Below are positions 15,848 through 24,484 of a stretch of DNA of 26,492 nucleotides, in pieces. Position 1 is the stretch's first letter; every line of letters begins with the position of its first letter. The notes under the pieces are model-generated. The model worked only from the letters and a program-made list of their open reading frames with translations, searched no databases and was not told the DNA's origin. A program made the position numbers and the translations under genes. This stretch comes from Bacteroidales bacterium UBA2295 (GTDB taxonomy: Bacteria; Bacteroidota; Bacteroidia; Bacteroidales; Tenuifilaceae), in assembly GCA_002345825.1 (NCBI GenBank), contig DDWD01000181.1, positions 155-26,646 of the forward strand, written 5' to 3'.

Positions 15848-18040
15848 ATGAAAAGGTTTTTTCTTGCAATTGTTTCACTTCTCTTGATTTTTCCTAGCCT
15901 CACGAAAGCCGATGAGGGGATGTGGTTGCCCCTGCTTCTTAAAAACGAGAAGTACGCTGAGATGAGAAAAATGGGCTTAAAACTTAGCGTTGAGGAGATC
16001 TATAGCGTGAATCAGGCATGCCTTAAGGATGCAGTGGTTGGACTAATGGGTGAAGGAACAAATTTAAGGAGCTACGGCACGGCAAGTTTCATTTCCGAGG
16101 ATGGCTTGCTTATAACTAATTACCATGTTGTTCTTTCGTATATCGAGAGGTTCTCAACCGAAGAGAATGATTTTATCAAGTACGGGTACTGGGCGGGGAG
16201 TAAGGATCAGGAATCGTTGTGCCGTGGCTTACAGATTAAGCAGCTGGTGAGGATGGAGGATGTTACCGAGCGAATGCTCGCAGGAACAGAGGGCTTAACA
16301 GGTGTGGAAAAGCAGAATAAAATAAACGAGAATGGAAAACTGATTGCCGATGAGGCCACTAAAGGGACAAAGTACGAGGTGCGTATGCAGGCGCTATTTG
16401 GCTATAGCCAATATATAATGAATGTATACGTGGTGTATAAAGATGTTAGGATGGTTGCTGCTCCACCATTTGCTCTTGGCAAGTTTGGAGGAAACACCGA
16501 CAACTATCGTTGGCCTAGGCATACGTTGGACTTTTCTGTTCTTAGGGTATACGCCAACGAGAATAATGATCCTGCAAATTACTCAACCAAAAACGTTCCC
16601 TACAAACCGAAACACTACCTGCCCATCTCGTCGAATGGAGTTAAGGAGAACGATTTTGTTATGGTAATGGGCTTTCCTGGCTCTACACGTCAATATATAC
16701 CATCCTTTGCCCTCGAAAAGATTATATATGACGAGACTGCTGAAAAAGTGGCCATTACTCGCGATAAGATGAATATCCTCAAGAATGCTATCGAGGAGGA
16801 TCCGAGTTCAAAATTCCGATACACCAATCGTCTCTCATCCGTAGGTAATAATTATTTACGTTGGAGTGGTGAGGTTATGGGCGTAAACAGAATGGATTTG
16901 GTGGCTCGAAAGCAAGAGGAAGAGAAAGAGTTTAGAGCATGGGTGGCTAAAAAAGCAAACCGGGTTGAAAAGTATGGCAATATACTTGATCGGATTGAAG
17001 AACACTACAAGCAGGTAGCGGTATACAATCTGGCCAATACTTATTTCCTTGAAGCAGGAATCAATGGTTCTGAGATTGTGCCATTCATTGGCAAGTTCGA
17101 GAAACTTGTGGCTATGTATAACCGCAACAATTTGAACCAAGTTGCTGCCAATAGGGAAGCATCGAACCTGGTGAAGCTAACAGATCAATTTTTTAGAAAC
17201 TGGAACTACGAGGTAGATCGCAGGATGTTTAGAAACCTAACCTATAGGTATTACCAAAAGATGCCACCCCAGTTTCAACCCGAGGAGTTGGTTAAAACTA
17301 TTCATAAGTACGATGGTGATATTGAGCTGTTGAGCAATGAGGTGTTTAAAAATTCAATCTTTACCAATAAGGATAAGCTTATTGCCTTTTTAGAGAGTGA
17401 GAGCCGTGATGTGGAAGAATACATTAAAAACGACGAGCTTTACCAAATTGCTATCGGGTATTATCGCATTAATGTCGATAAGATTGCCCGTCAGCGAACC
17501 GATTTGCAGCGAGAACTTATCGATCTTCAGTCCATTTATTTGGCCGGACTGCTTGAGATGAGTGGGAAGAAGGCTTTATACCCCGATGCCAATAACTCGC
17601 AGCGAGTTAGCTATGGGTGTGTGGTTGGTACCAATGCCGAGGATGGACTATCGTATTACCCTTTTACAACTTTTGAGGGTGCTTACGCAAAGTATATGAA
17701 TAATAATGAGGATGAAGAGTTTTATCTCCCCAAAAAGCTGCGTGATGTATACTCAGCAGGAAATATTAAGCAATATTTAACTAGGGACGATAAGTTTATA
17801 ACAAATTTTTTAACCAATGCCCATACAACCAGCGGAAGTTCTGGTTCACCTGTAATAAACGGCAAGGGTGAACTTGTGGGCCTGAATTTCGATAGGATCT
17901 GGCAAGGGGTTGCCTCCGATTATCGGTACAGTAGCGAAACCTCAAGGTCGATATCTGTTGATATTAGGTATGTACTGTTTGTGTTGGAGAAGTACGCCCC
18001 CAACAATTATGTTTTCAATGAGCTTTCAATTAAGAGATAG
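15848..18040 (+). CDS. S46 family dipeptidyl-peptidase, DPP11-like
   Basis: This 730-residue periplasmic serine exopeptidase removes dipeptides from the N-termini of oligopeptides. A signal peptide (1-23) ends TKA before DEGMWLPLLL, the conserved mature start of S46 enzymes. The chymotrypsin-like triad is visible: His93 in TNYHVV, Asp228 in RHTLDFSVLRVY and Ser665 in GSSGSPVIN. In the segment after the serine, LNFDRIWQ places Arg683 where DPP11 of Porphyromonas has Arg and DPP7 has Gly, so cleavage after Asp/Glu is predicted. I prefer the ATG at 15848; another ATG at 15836 adds four residues. It lies between the metalloprotease (25 bp) and a small membrane protein (5 bp), suggesting one transcript. 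Confidence 0.92.
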   Translation: MKRFFLAIVSLLLIFPSLTKADEGMWLPLLLKNEKYAEMRKMGLKLSVEEIYSVNQACLKDAVVGLMGEGTNLRSYGTASFISEDGLLITNYHVVLSYIERFSTEENDFIKYGYWAGSKDQESLCRGLQIKQLVRMEDVTERMLAGTEGLTGVEKQNKINENGKLIADEATKGTKYEVRMQALFGYSQYIMNVYVVYKDVRMVAAPPFALGKFGGNTDNYRWPRHTLDFSVLRVYANENNDPANYSTKNVPYKPKHYLPISSNGVKENDFVMVMGFPGSTRQYIPSFALEKIIYDETAEKVAITRDKMNILKNAIEEDPSSKFRYTNRLSSVGNNYLRWSGEVMGVNRMDLVARKQEEEKEFRAWVAKKANRVEKYGNILDRIEEHYKQVAVYNLANTYFLEAGINGSEIVPFIGKFEKLVAMYNRNNLNQVAANREASNLVKLTDQFFRNWNYEVDRRMFRNLTYRYYQKMPPQFQPEELVKTIHKYDGDIELLSNEVFKNSIFTNKDKLIAFLESESRDVEEYIKNDELYQIAIGYYRINVDKIARQRTDLQRELIDLQSIYLAGLLEMSGKKALYPDANNSQRVSYGCVVGTNAEDGLSYYPFTTFEGAYAKYMNNNEDEEFYLPKKLRDVYSAGNIKQYLTRDDKFITNFLTNAHTTSGSSGSPVINGKGELVGLNFDRIWQGVASDYRYSSETSRSISVDIRYVLFVLEKYAPNNYVFNELSIKR

Positions 18041-18045
18041 TTTTT

Positions 18046-18621
18046 ATGCATAAAAGCGTCATTTTTGTGTTGCTGCTATTGCCATTGTTGGCCCTGAGCG
18101 TTAGACCCGATTGTGGAAGGGGCGAGATTGATTGTGTTGGGCTTTGTGCTCGATTTATTGATGAGAATAGTGATGGGTTTTGCGATATCGGAGGGTTATC
18201 AGAAAAATCCAAGAATGAAAATTCTGAGATGAGCACGGATGAATCCAACTCTAAGCCCTATCGCTTAATACTTATTACTGCATTAACACTGGGGCTTTAC
18301 GCTCTTAGTGCCTTGGTTAAGATGTTTGGAGTGCTAACTAAAACTCAACATCGTCGAATTTGGAATATCCTATTGCTTATAACATTTCTAATGTCAGGTA
18401 TTTTGGGCTTAGTGCTTGTGGTGCAGCTAAATTATCAGGTATTGGGCGATTGGTATATGTCTTTTCTTCATCTTCACGTGGAGTTTGGCATTGCCATGGC
18501 TCTTATTTCAATAATTCATGCCCTATGGCATGTAAGCTATTATGCTAAGGCATTTGGAATAGCAACATCAAAAAAGGGCAAGTTACGGTCTACACCATTT
18601 AATGCTAGGCAATCAGCCTAA
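18046..18621 (+). CDS. small membrane protein with Cys-rich segment and His-containing helices
   Basis: This 191-residue protein has an N-terminal signal or membrane segment (~5-19), then an exported Cys-rich segment. That segment has Cys23, Cys30, Cys34 and Cys46 around DENSDGFCD, which looks like a Ca-loop/DxNxDG motif fused to cysteines. Three more membrane helices follow (~73-97, 105-128, 138-165). The last helix region carries His142, His144, His158 and His162, reminiscent of DUF4405 or cytochrome-b-like membrane proteins that bind heme. A membrane redox role is possible but not shown. It begins 5 bp after the S46 peptidase gene and is closed by the strong terminator at 18638-18690. I do not recognise a named family with certainty. 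Confidence 0.8.
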   Translation: MHKSVIFVLLLLPLLALSVRPDCGRGEIDCVGLCARFIDENSDGFCDIGGLSEKSKNENSEMSTDESNSKPYRLILITALTLGLYALSALVKMFGVLTKTQHRRIWNILLLITFLMSGILGLVLVVQLNYQVLGDWYMSFLHLHVEFGIAMALISIIHALWHVSYYAKAFGIATSKKGKLRSTPFNARQSA

Positions 18622-18637
18622 TTCTTAAGTGGCTCTT

Positions 18638-18690
18638 ACAAAACAACCTGACTGCACTAACGAGTTTTTAGTGCAGTCAGGTTGTTTTGT
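18638..18690. terminator. perfect 23-bp bidirectional terminator
   Basis: The 23 nt at 18638-18660 are exactly the reverse complement of 18668-18690, with a 7-nt loop (CGAGTTT). The core GC-rich stem ACCTGACTGCACTAA is flanked by A-rich and T-rich arms, so it reads as a terminator from both sides. It sits between the convergent genes ending at 18621 and 18714. Confidence 0.93.
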
Positions 18691-18713
18691 GATTATAATA
18701 GGATACCTATAGT

Positions 18714-19697
18714 TTATTCAGATATCTGGGCAAGCTCTAATGCCAAAAGATTGAGATCCTGTTTCATTTGGTTGATATGAGCTTTTAAATGGCTAAGCAT
18801 ATTAGCCCTGATTTCAAGTTGTTCAAGGGTGTATTTTCCCCCACTCTCAAAGTAAATCCCGTTTAGCTTCTTTCCTTTTAGGCTGTCAATGTTGTCAACC
18901 TGATCTAAACATTCCCATTCTTGTATAATGTGCTCTCTAATCGATTCGTTCCTCGTTATGCACATAGGGTTGTGATAGTTAAGATAATACCAAATACTTT
19001 GTGGAAATAGGGTAGATGAGTGTTGTCCCTCCCAAATGTCCTGTAGCACATTTTTTTCGTGGTATATTTCAACGGTTTTGCTATTTCTTAACGCCATAAT
19101 TCCCAAGGTAGTTTCGGTAATCCCAGTCGCTATGCCAATATAATCGGTCATATTCCCTTCAATGCCCTTTAGCACTGTAAAGCCTGTAGCAACAGCCCCT
19201 ATGCCACCAACTACTATAGCGCTTACTGTAAGCTTCGTTTCAACTTTATCCTCAATGCCCATTAGGTATTCAGCTATTTGCGCAAGGTGTACCTCTTCGC
19301 AGTTAATCTCACTGGTGAACGATAAAATCTCAAGAGATGCTATAGAAATAAGCAGATTTATGTGCTGTACCTTCTCTACTAAAGCTAATCTTTGCCCAAT
19401 TGTCATACTCTCCGAGTATTGCTTTCTTAGTTTTAAATACTCTGTTATTGGTTTAAGTATACCTGATGCGTTAGCAACATTTATGCTTTTGCAACTTAAG
19501 TGTTTACTTGCTAAGGAATCTACCTCTATGCTGTATGTTGGTTCCGGTATGGTGTGGCTACTACTTGAGTATGATTGGTAGCAATTGTCTTTTTGAAGTT
19601 GTGGTTTTAAGGGTATTTCCTTTGGCCCTAAGCATGAACTTAGTGAGATAGCTAAAATGAGTAGTGCGACAGTTCTCTTGTTACTCGAAATTTTCAT
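18714..19697 (-). CDS. hypothetical lipoprotein
   Basis: This is a 327-residue protein of no family I recognise. It has a signal peptide with lipobox SLSSC (Cys22). A Cys/Ser-rich region (~36-75, CYQSYSSSSH, LSCKS) is followed by long amphipathic helices (~80-155). A glycine-rich hydrophobic stretch at ~160-205 (VSAIVVGGIGAVATGF, IGIATGITETTLGIMAL) could enter a membrane as a helical hairpin. The C-terminal region is helical and coiled-coil-like (EQLEIRANMLSHLKAHINQ). It is on the opposite strand to the protease block and shares its terminator. The promoter lies in the 388-bp gap with glnN; no clear TAnnTTTG box was found for it. It could be an envelope or stress lipoprotein, but no function is claimed. 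Confidence 0.8.
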   Translation of the reverse strand: MKISSNKRTVALLILAISLSSCLGPKEIPLKPQLQKDNCYQSYSSSSHTIPEPTYSIEVDSLASKHLSCKSINVANASGILKPITEYLKLRKQYSESMTIGQRLALVEKVQHINLLISIASLEILSFTSEINCEEVHLAQIAEYLMGIEDKVETKLTVSAIVVGGIGAVATGFTVLKGIEGNMTDYIGIATGITETTLGIMALRNSKTVEIYHEKNVLQDIWEGQHSSTLFPQSIWYYLNYHNPMCITRNESIREHIIQEWECLDQVDNIDSLKGKKLNGIYFESGGKYTLEQLEIRANMLSHLKAHINQMKQDLNLLALELAQISE

Positions 19698-20085
19698 GAT
19701 TAACTTTATTCTTTAATTGGTTTAACAGATTGATCCTTAATTTATATCCGCCCAAATAAAATTTTTGTTTAAAGCAGATGCAAGGTGAAGTTCAGGCGAT
19801 ATTTTCTACTAACATACTTTTAAAGTATGACACATATTCGGTTAGTTAATTGCGCTCAATCAATGCGTTTTTTTCAACCTTTTCGATGTTCTTATGATGA
19901 TTGTAATGTTCCACAGTAGATGAAAATATAAAAGACCCAAAATATTATAAATACGCATATAGAGTATGTAAAATATGGGGTGCAGTAACAAAAAAAGCAT
20001 AAAAAAATTAAATATATACAAAAATATAGGGGTATAAGTAAAAAATAACTACATTTGTACGTCGAACCCCCTAAAATAATTTATT
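19698..20085. other. AT-rich divergent intergenic region
   Basis: This 388-bp gap separates the minus-strand lipoprotein gene from glnN. It contains no convincing gene. It holds a perfect 8-bp-arm palindrome CATACTTT-T-AAAGTATG (19813-19829), a candidate operator. Its right part (19920-20045) is strongly A/T-rich, leading to a -7-like TACATTTG at 20050-20057. Confidence 0.7.
20050..20057 (+). promoter_or_regulatory. -7 box for glnN
   Basis: TACATTTG matches TAnnTTTG and lies 28 bp before the glnN ATG, giving a leader of about 20 nt. There is no TTG at the usual -33 distance; that position is in the A/T-rich GGGGTATAAG stretch. Initiation may therefore need an activator. Confidence 0.5.
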
Positions 20086-22281
20086 ATGCCTCAGTTACGT
20101 TTTAGAGCCGTTGAGGATGCACTCCGGCGCACTGTTCCAACTGTCGACAGCACGGTCGGCAAGATCTCCGAGATTTTTGGTGAAAATGTTTTCGATCGTG
20201 CTAAAATGCAACAATACCTTTCGCGCGAAGCTTTTGAGAGCGTAGTGAGCGCAATTGATGAGGGAAGGCGCATTGATCGTAAGGTTGCCTCTCAGGTAGC
20301 CGCTGGGATGAAAGCCTGGGCGACGGAACAGGGAGCTACTCACTACACCCACTGGTTTCACCCGCTTAATGGGGCAACTGCGGAGAAGCACGATGCATTT
20401 TTCTCCTTTGGACGAAATGGTGAAGCCATTGAAAGTTTTAGTGGCGATTTGTTGGTTCAGCAGGAACCCGATGCCTCGAGTTTCCCCAGCGGAGGCATAC
20501 GTAATACTTTTGAGGCACGTGGCTACAGTGCGTGGGATCCATCGTCGCCAGCATTTATTATGGATCAAACGCTCTGTATTCCAACAGTGTTCGTGTCATA
20601 CACTGGCGAAGCGCTGGATTTTAAAACCCCACACTTAAAGTCATTAACCGCCTTGGATAAAGCAGCATCAGCTATCTGCAATTACTTCGATAAGGATGTT
20701 AAAAAAGTATTCTCAACGTTGGGATGGGAGCAGGAGTACTTTTTGGTTGACGAGGCGCTGTTTAACGCTCGCCCCGATTTGGTGTTGACCGGTCGCACCA
20801 TCATGGGGCATGCCGCAGCCAAGGATCAGCAGCTCGAGGATCACTACTTCGGTTCAATTCCCGAGCGGGTTGGCGCTTTCATGCGTAATTTAGAGATTGA
20901 GTGTTATAAACTTGGCATACCCGTAAAAACCAGACATAATGAGGTTGCTCCAAACCAGTTCGAGTTGGCGCCCATATTTGAGGAGGCTAACTTGGCGGTT
21001 GATCACAACCAGCTGCTCATGTCGCTAATGGATAAGTTGGCACGTAGGCACAATTTCAGGGTACTTTTCCATGAAAAGCCATTTAAAGATGTAAATGGAT
21101 CGGGGAAACACTGCAACTGGTCGCTACTTACCGATACTGGGGTTAACCTGCTGTCGCCCGGCGGAACACCAAAAAACAATCTCCAGTTTCTCACTTTCCT
21201 TGTCAATACCATCAAGGCTGTGTACGATCACTCCGCATTGTTGCTTGGGAGCATTGCCAGTGAGCCCAATACCCATAGGCTAGGAGCCAACGAGGCACCA
21301 CCAGCAATTATGTCGGTTTTTATTGGTAAAACCCTTAGTAAGGTGCTCGATGAATTGGAAGAAAAAGTGCATGAGAACAAGATGACCCCCGATGAGAAAA
21401 CCGAGCTCAAACTCGATATTATTGGAAAAATCCCCGAAATTTTACTCGATAATACCGACCGTAACCGCACCTCGCCTTTTGCTTTTACCGGTAACCGGTT
21501 TGAGTTCCGTGCAGTTGGTTCATCGGCAAGTTGTGCATCGCCAATGATTGTCCTGTCAACAGCCCTGGCCGATCAGCTTAATATGTTTAAGGCCGATGTT
21601 GATGATCTAATTGCAGGTGGCGTAAAGAAAGATGAGGCTATTTTCCAGTGTATTAGGAAAGTTATTGTTGCATCAAAACCGGTTAGATTTGAAGGTAATG
21701 GCTATAGCCAGGAGTGGATTGATGAGGCAACCAAACGTGGGTTACCCAACTTGCCGATTGCGCCCGAGGCATTCAAAACATTTCTATTGCCCTCAACAAC
21801 CGAACTTTTTTCGCGCTATAACGTGCTAACTCCAAGAGAGCTTCACGCTAGGTATGAGATTAGAAACGAAATATTTATAAAGAAAGTACAAATTGAGGCT
21901 CGTGTGCTCAGCGACTTGGCAATAAACCATATTGTGCCTACTGTTATTGCTTATCAAAATGTGCTGATTGCTAATGTAAAAGGCATAAAAGAGCTGTTCC
22001 CTGACGAGAACGACTATTGTAATTTAGCAGGAACACAGTTGCTCTCAATTCGAAAAATCTCTGGTCATATCAAGGAAATTCGCGAGCAGGTTAAAGAGCT
22101 GGTCGAGAAACGAAAGGAGGTGAATCAGGTGGAAGATATTGCCAAACGTGCTGAGCTATACTCAAGTACCATTAAGCCCTATCTCGAGGAGATTCGCTTT
22201 CATATCGATAAGCTGGAGCTAATAGTCGATAACCAGATGTGGCCTTTACCCAAGTATCGGGAGTTGATGTTTATTCGCTAG
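20086..22281 (+). CDS. glnN: type III glutamine synthetase
   Basis: This cytoplasmic enzyme makes glutamine from glutamate, ammonia and ATP, the main ammonia-assimilation step in many Bacteroidota. The 731 residues match the GSIII length (about 725-730), well above GSI or GSII. Visible motifs are GWEQEYFLVD, TRHNEVAPNQFELAPIFEEANLAVDHNQ, NGSGKHCNWSLLTDTG, the ATP-site segment DNTDRNRTSPFAFTGNRFEFRAVGSSAS, and the GSIII-specific C-terminal helical region to KYRELMFIR. It is monocistronic: its own promoter region lies upstream and a hairpin terminator follows 27 bp after the stop. A palindrome CGCTAGCG overlaps the stop codon. Confidence in function is high. Confidence 0.97.
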   Translation: MPQLRFRAVEDALRRTVPTVDSTVGKISEIFGENVFDRAKMQQYLSREAFESVVSAIDEGRRIDRKVASQVAAGMKAWATEQGATHYTHWFHPLNGATAEKHDAFFSFGRNGEAIESFSGDLLVQQEPDASSFPSGGIRNTFEARGYSAWDPSSPAFIMDQTLCIPTVFVSYTGEALDFKTPHLKSLTALDKAASAICNYFDKDVKKVFSTLGWEQEYFLVDEALFNARPDLVLTGRTIMGHAAAKDQQLEDHYFGSIPERVGAFMRNLEIECYKLGIPVKTRHNEVAPNQFELAPIFEEANLAVDHNQLLMSLMDKLARRHNFRVLFHEKPFKDVNGSGKHCNWSLLTDTGVNLLSPGGTPKNNLQFLTFLVNTIKAVYDHSALLLGSIASEPNTHRLGANEAPPAIMSVFIGKTLSKVLDELEEKVHENKMTPDEKTELKLDIIGKIPEILLDNTDRNRTSPFAFTGNRFEFRAVGSSASCASPMIVLSTALADQLNMFKADVDDLIAGGVKKDEAIFQCIRKVIVASKPVRFEGNGYSQEWIDEATKRGLPNLPIAPEAFKTFLLPSTTELFSRYNVLTPRELHARYEIRNEIFIKKVQIEARVLSDLAINHIVPTVIAYQNVLIANVKGIKELFPDENDYCNLAGTQLLSIRKISGHIKEIREQVKELVEKRKEVNQVEDIAKRAELYSSTIKPYLEEIRFHIDKLELIVDNQMWPLPKYRELMFIR

Positions 22282-22307
22282 CGTAAATCCCATTTGTATA
22301 AGTTGAT

Positions 22308-22341
22308 AAAATGAACGAGTAGTTTATTGCTCGTTCATTTT
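22308..22341 (+). terminator. glnN terminator
   Basis: AAAATGAACGAG (22308-22319) pairs perfectly with CTCGTTCATTTT (22330-22341) across a 10-nt loop. The stem has A-rich and T-rich ends, so it may act in both directions. It begins 27 bp after the glnN stop. Confidence 0.8.
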
Positions 22342-22484
22342 CGTTTATGTAATGATGCGTAATTTTCGAAATTATGTTTACTTTTACAAGGTTTACTGAT
22401 TTGATCGTCTTAAATTGAACAATAAAGAGTTCGATTATTCGTATCATAATCAACAGAAAATCTGGACCAGAAAAACATCGTACA

Positions 22485-24470
22485 ATGAGGTTTACACTTA
22501 AAGCACTTGTAGTACTTTTCATTATAATCTTTAGCCATGATGGCATTGCTCAAACCGCTCGCATTAAGCGAGCCGATGCCCTGTATGAAGCTGGAGGTTT
22601 TTTTGATGCCGTGGAGATTTATCGTCGCGAGCTTGATAAGGTTGCTCGTGAGGATATGGGGTTTTACTTGCAACGTATAGCCGATTGTTATCGGTTTGTG
22701 GGCAATGCTCGCCAGGCCGAACTTTGGTATTCTAAAGCCATTATGCGCGATGCCCCCGATCCCAAGGTGTTTTTTCACTATGCCGAGATGCTCAAAATGG
22801 GGGAGAAGTACGACGAGGCCATAGAGCAGTACGAAAAATACAAGGAGCTTGTACCTAACGACCCTCTTGCCGATGTGGGTATTCGTTCGTGTGAATTGGC
22901 CCAACAATGGATAGCCTCACCTGCTGGTTACGAAGTGGTAAGTTTACGTGCCATTAATAGCCGGCAATCCGACTTTAGCCCCGTGTATGCATCCGAGGAC
23001 TACTCCATCCTTTTCTTTACCAGCTCTCGCGACGATGCAACCGGATCGAAAAAACATGCTGGAACAGGTGAAAAATTTACCGATATTTTTGTTACACAGC
23101 GCGACCGTAGAGGGAATTGGAGTGAACCAAAACCCCTTGAGGAGAGTATAAATACCTCCTTTGATGAAGGAACTCCCTCCATATCATCAGACCTCAATAA
23201 ATTGTTCTTTACCAGATGCAGAACCAGCCGACGCAATAAGCTGGGATGCGAGATTTTAATGAGCGAGCGCCGTGAGCAGGGATGGCTTACTCCCGAACCG
23301 ATTCCCATAGCTGCCGATAGTATGGTGGTGGCTCACCCATCAATATCCAGCGATGAACTCACACTTTACTTTGTAAGCAATATCCCTGGTGGTTATGGTG
23401 CCAACGATATTTGGAAGATTACTCGTAATTCGCCCGAAGACAATTGGGGAGAGCCTGTAAACCTTGGCCCAGAGATTAACACTAAGGGAAACGAGATGTT
23501 TCCCTACATTCACAGTGACGGTACTTTGTACTTCTCGTCCGACGGGCATCCCGGAATGGGTGGCCTTGATATATTTAGGGCTAAGTCCGAAAATGGTAGT
23601 GAATGGGTGGTTGAAAATATGCGTTACCCAGTTAACTCGCCTTCAGACGATTTTGGAATTATTTTCGAGAGCGATCGCGAAGCGGGTTACTTCTCATCAC
23701 GCCGAAGGGATGTTGGTGCGCGCGGAGGCGATAATATCTTCCTGTTCTATCTGCCCGAAATCAACTTCAATATGATTGGTAAGGTGCGCGACGATAAGTC
23801 GGGCAAACCCCTTGCCGAAGCCAATGTTCAGTTAGTAGGTAGCGATGGGCTTATTGCTAATGTTAGAACCGAAGGTGACGGATCGTTCCGTTTTATGCTC
23901 AACCCCAATACCGATTACGTGCTAATTGCATCGCGCGAAGGTTACTTAAATGGGAAGGGACGAGAATCTACCCGTGGACTTTCGGAAAGTAAGGAGTTTG
24001 AGGTGGATATTGAGCTAACTTCAACTGCTAGGCCAATTGAACTACCCAACATATTCTACGATTTTGACCGCTGGGAGCTTCGCCCCGAATCGATGGTAGC
24101 TCTCGATAGGCTTATCGAGGTGCTTAACGATAACCCAACCATTGTAATTGAGCTGGGCGCTCATACCGATAGTCGCGGTACCCTCGATTATAACTACGAC
24201 CTATCGCAAAAGCGTGCACAGTCTGTAGTGAACTATCTTATTGAGCGGGGTGTGCCAACAGAACGATTACGCGCAAAGGGCTATGCCCAATCGCAACCCA
24301 AAGTTGTGGACGAGCAGCTGGCTAAGCAGTATCCATTCCTGCAAGTTGGAGCCAAGCTCGATCAGCAATTTGTCGATCAGTTGTCCGATGAAGAACAGCA
24401 GGAAACCATTCATCAGATTAACCGTAGAACTGAGTTTAGAGTGCTTAGTACAGATTTTAAGGCCGAATAG
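22485..24470 (+). CDS. PorE-like OmpA family protein with TPR, beta-propeller and CRD domains
   Basis: This 661-residue envelope protein has a signal peptide (1-23, GIAQ). TPR repeats follow (~25-135, ADALYEAGGFFDAVEIYRRE, AIEQYEKYKELVPNDP), then a PD40/WD40-like propeller (~155-430, repeated SxDxxxLYFxS units such as SISSDELTLYFVSN). A carboxypeptidase regulatory-like domain (~433-515) and a C-terminal OmpA peptidoglycan-binding domain (~525-655, NIFYDFDRWELRPES, LGAHTDSRGTLDYN, LSQKRAQSVVNYL, RRTEFRVL) complete it. This is the architecture of PorE, a type 9 secretion accessory protein that anchors to peptidoglycan. PorE of Porphyromonas is a lipoprotein whereas no lipobox is seen here, and Bacteroidota have several paralogues, so the exact role is uncertain. 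DUF6150-like and purM genes follow. Confidence 0.85.
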   Translation: MRFTLKALVVLFIIIFSHDGIAQTARIKRADALYEAGGFFDAVEIYRRELDKVAREDMGFYLQRIADCYRFVGNARQAELWYSKAIMRDAPDPKVFFHYAEMLKMGEKYDEAIEQYEKYKELVPNDPLADVGIRSCELAQQWIASPAGYEVVSLRAINSRQSDFSPVYASEDYSILFFTSSRDDATGSKKHAGTGEKFTDIFVTQRDRRGNWSEPKPLEESINTSFDEGTPSISSDLNKLFFTRCRTSRRNKLGCEILMSERREQGWLTPEPIPIAADSMVVAHPSISSDELTLYFVSNIPGGYGANDIWKITRNSPEDNWGEPVNLGPEINTKGNEMFPYIHSDGTLYFSSDGHPGMGGLDIFRAKSENGSEWVVENMRYPVNSPSDDFGIIFESDREAGYFSSRRRDVGARGGDNIFLFYLPEINFNMIGKVRDDKSGKPLAEANVQLVGSDGLIANVRTEGDGSFRFMLNPNTDYVLIASREGYLNGKGRESTRGLSESKEFEVDIELTSTARPIELPNIFYDFDRWELRPESMVALDRLIEVLNDNPTIVIELGAHTDSRGTLDYNYDLSQKRAQSVVNYLIERGVPTERLRAKGYAQSQPKVVDEQLAKQYPFLQVGAKLDQQFVDQLSDEEQQETIHQINRRTEFRVLSTDFKAE

Positions 24471-24484
24471 TACGGTAAATTAAA

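Noticed and set aside
13540..18040. Type 9 secretion sorting domains on the two peptidases
   Set aside because: The C-termini (HFMFLLELL and VFNELSIKR) show no beta-sandwich sorting domain.
19162..19581. Plus-strand open frame of 139 codons
   Set aside because: It is a shadow of the orphan lipoprotein gene, which has a lipobox and a coherent protein pattern.
20095..20568. Minus-strand open frame of 157 codons inside glnN
   Set aside because: It is antisense to the conserved N-terminal region of glutamine synthetase III.
22360..22374. Palindrome TAATTT-TCG-AAATTA upstream of the PorE-like gene
   Set aside because: It is a short AT-rich inverted repeat of a kind expected by chance in such sequence, with no promoter element beside it.
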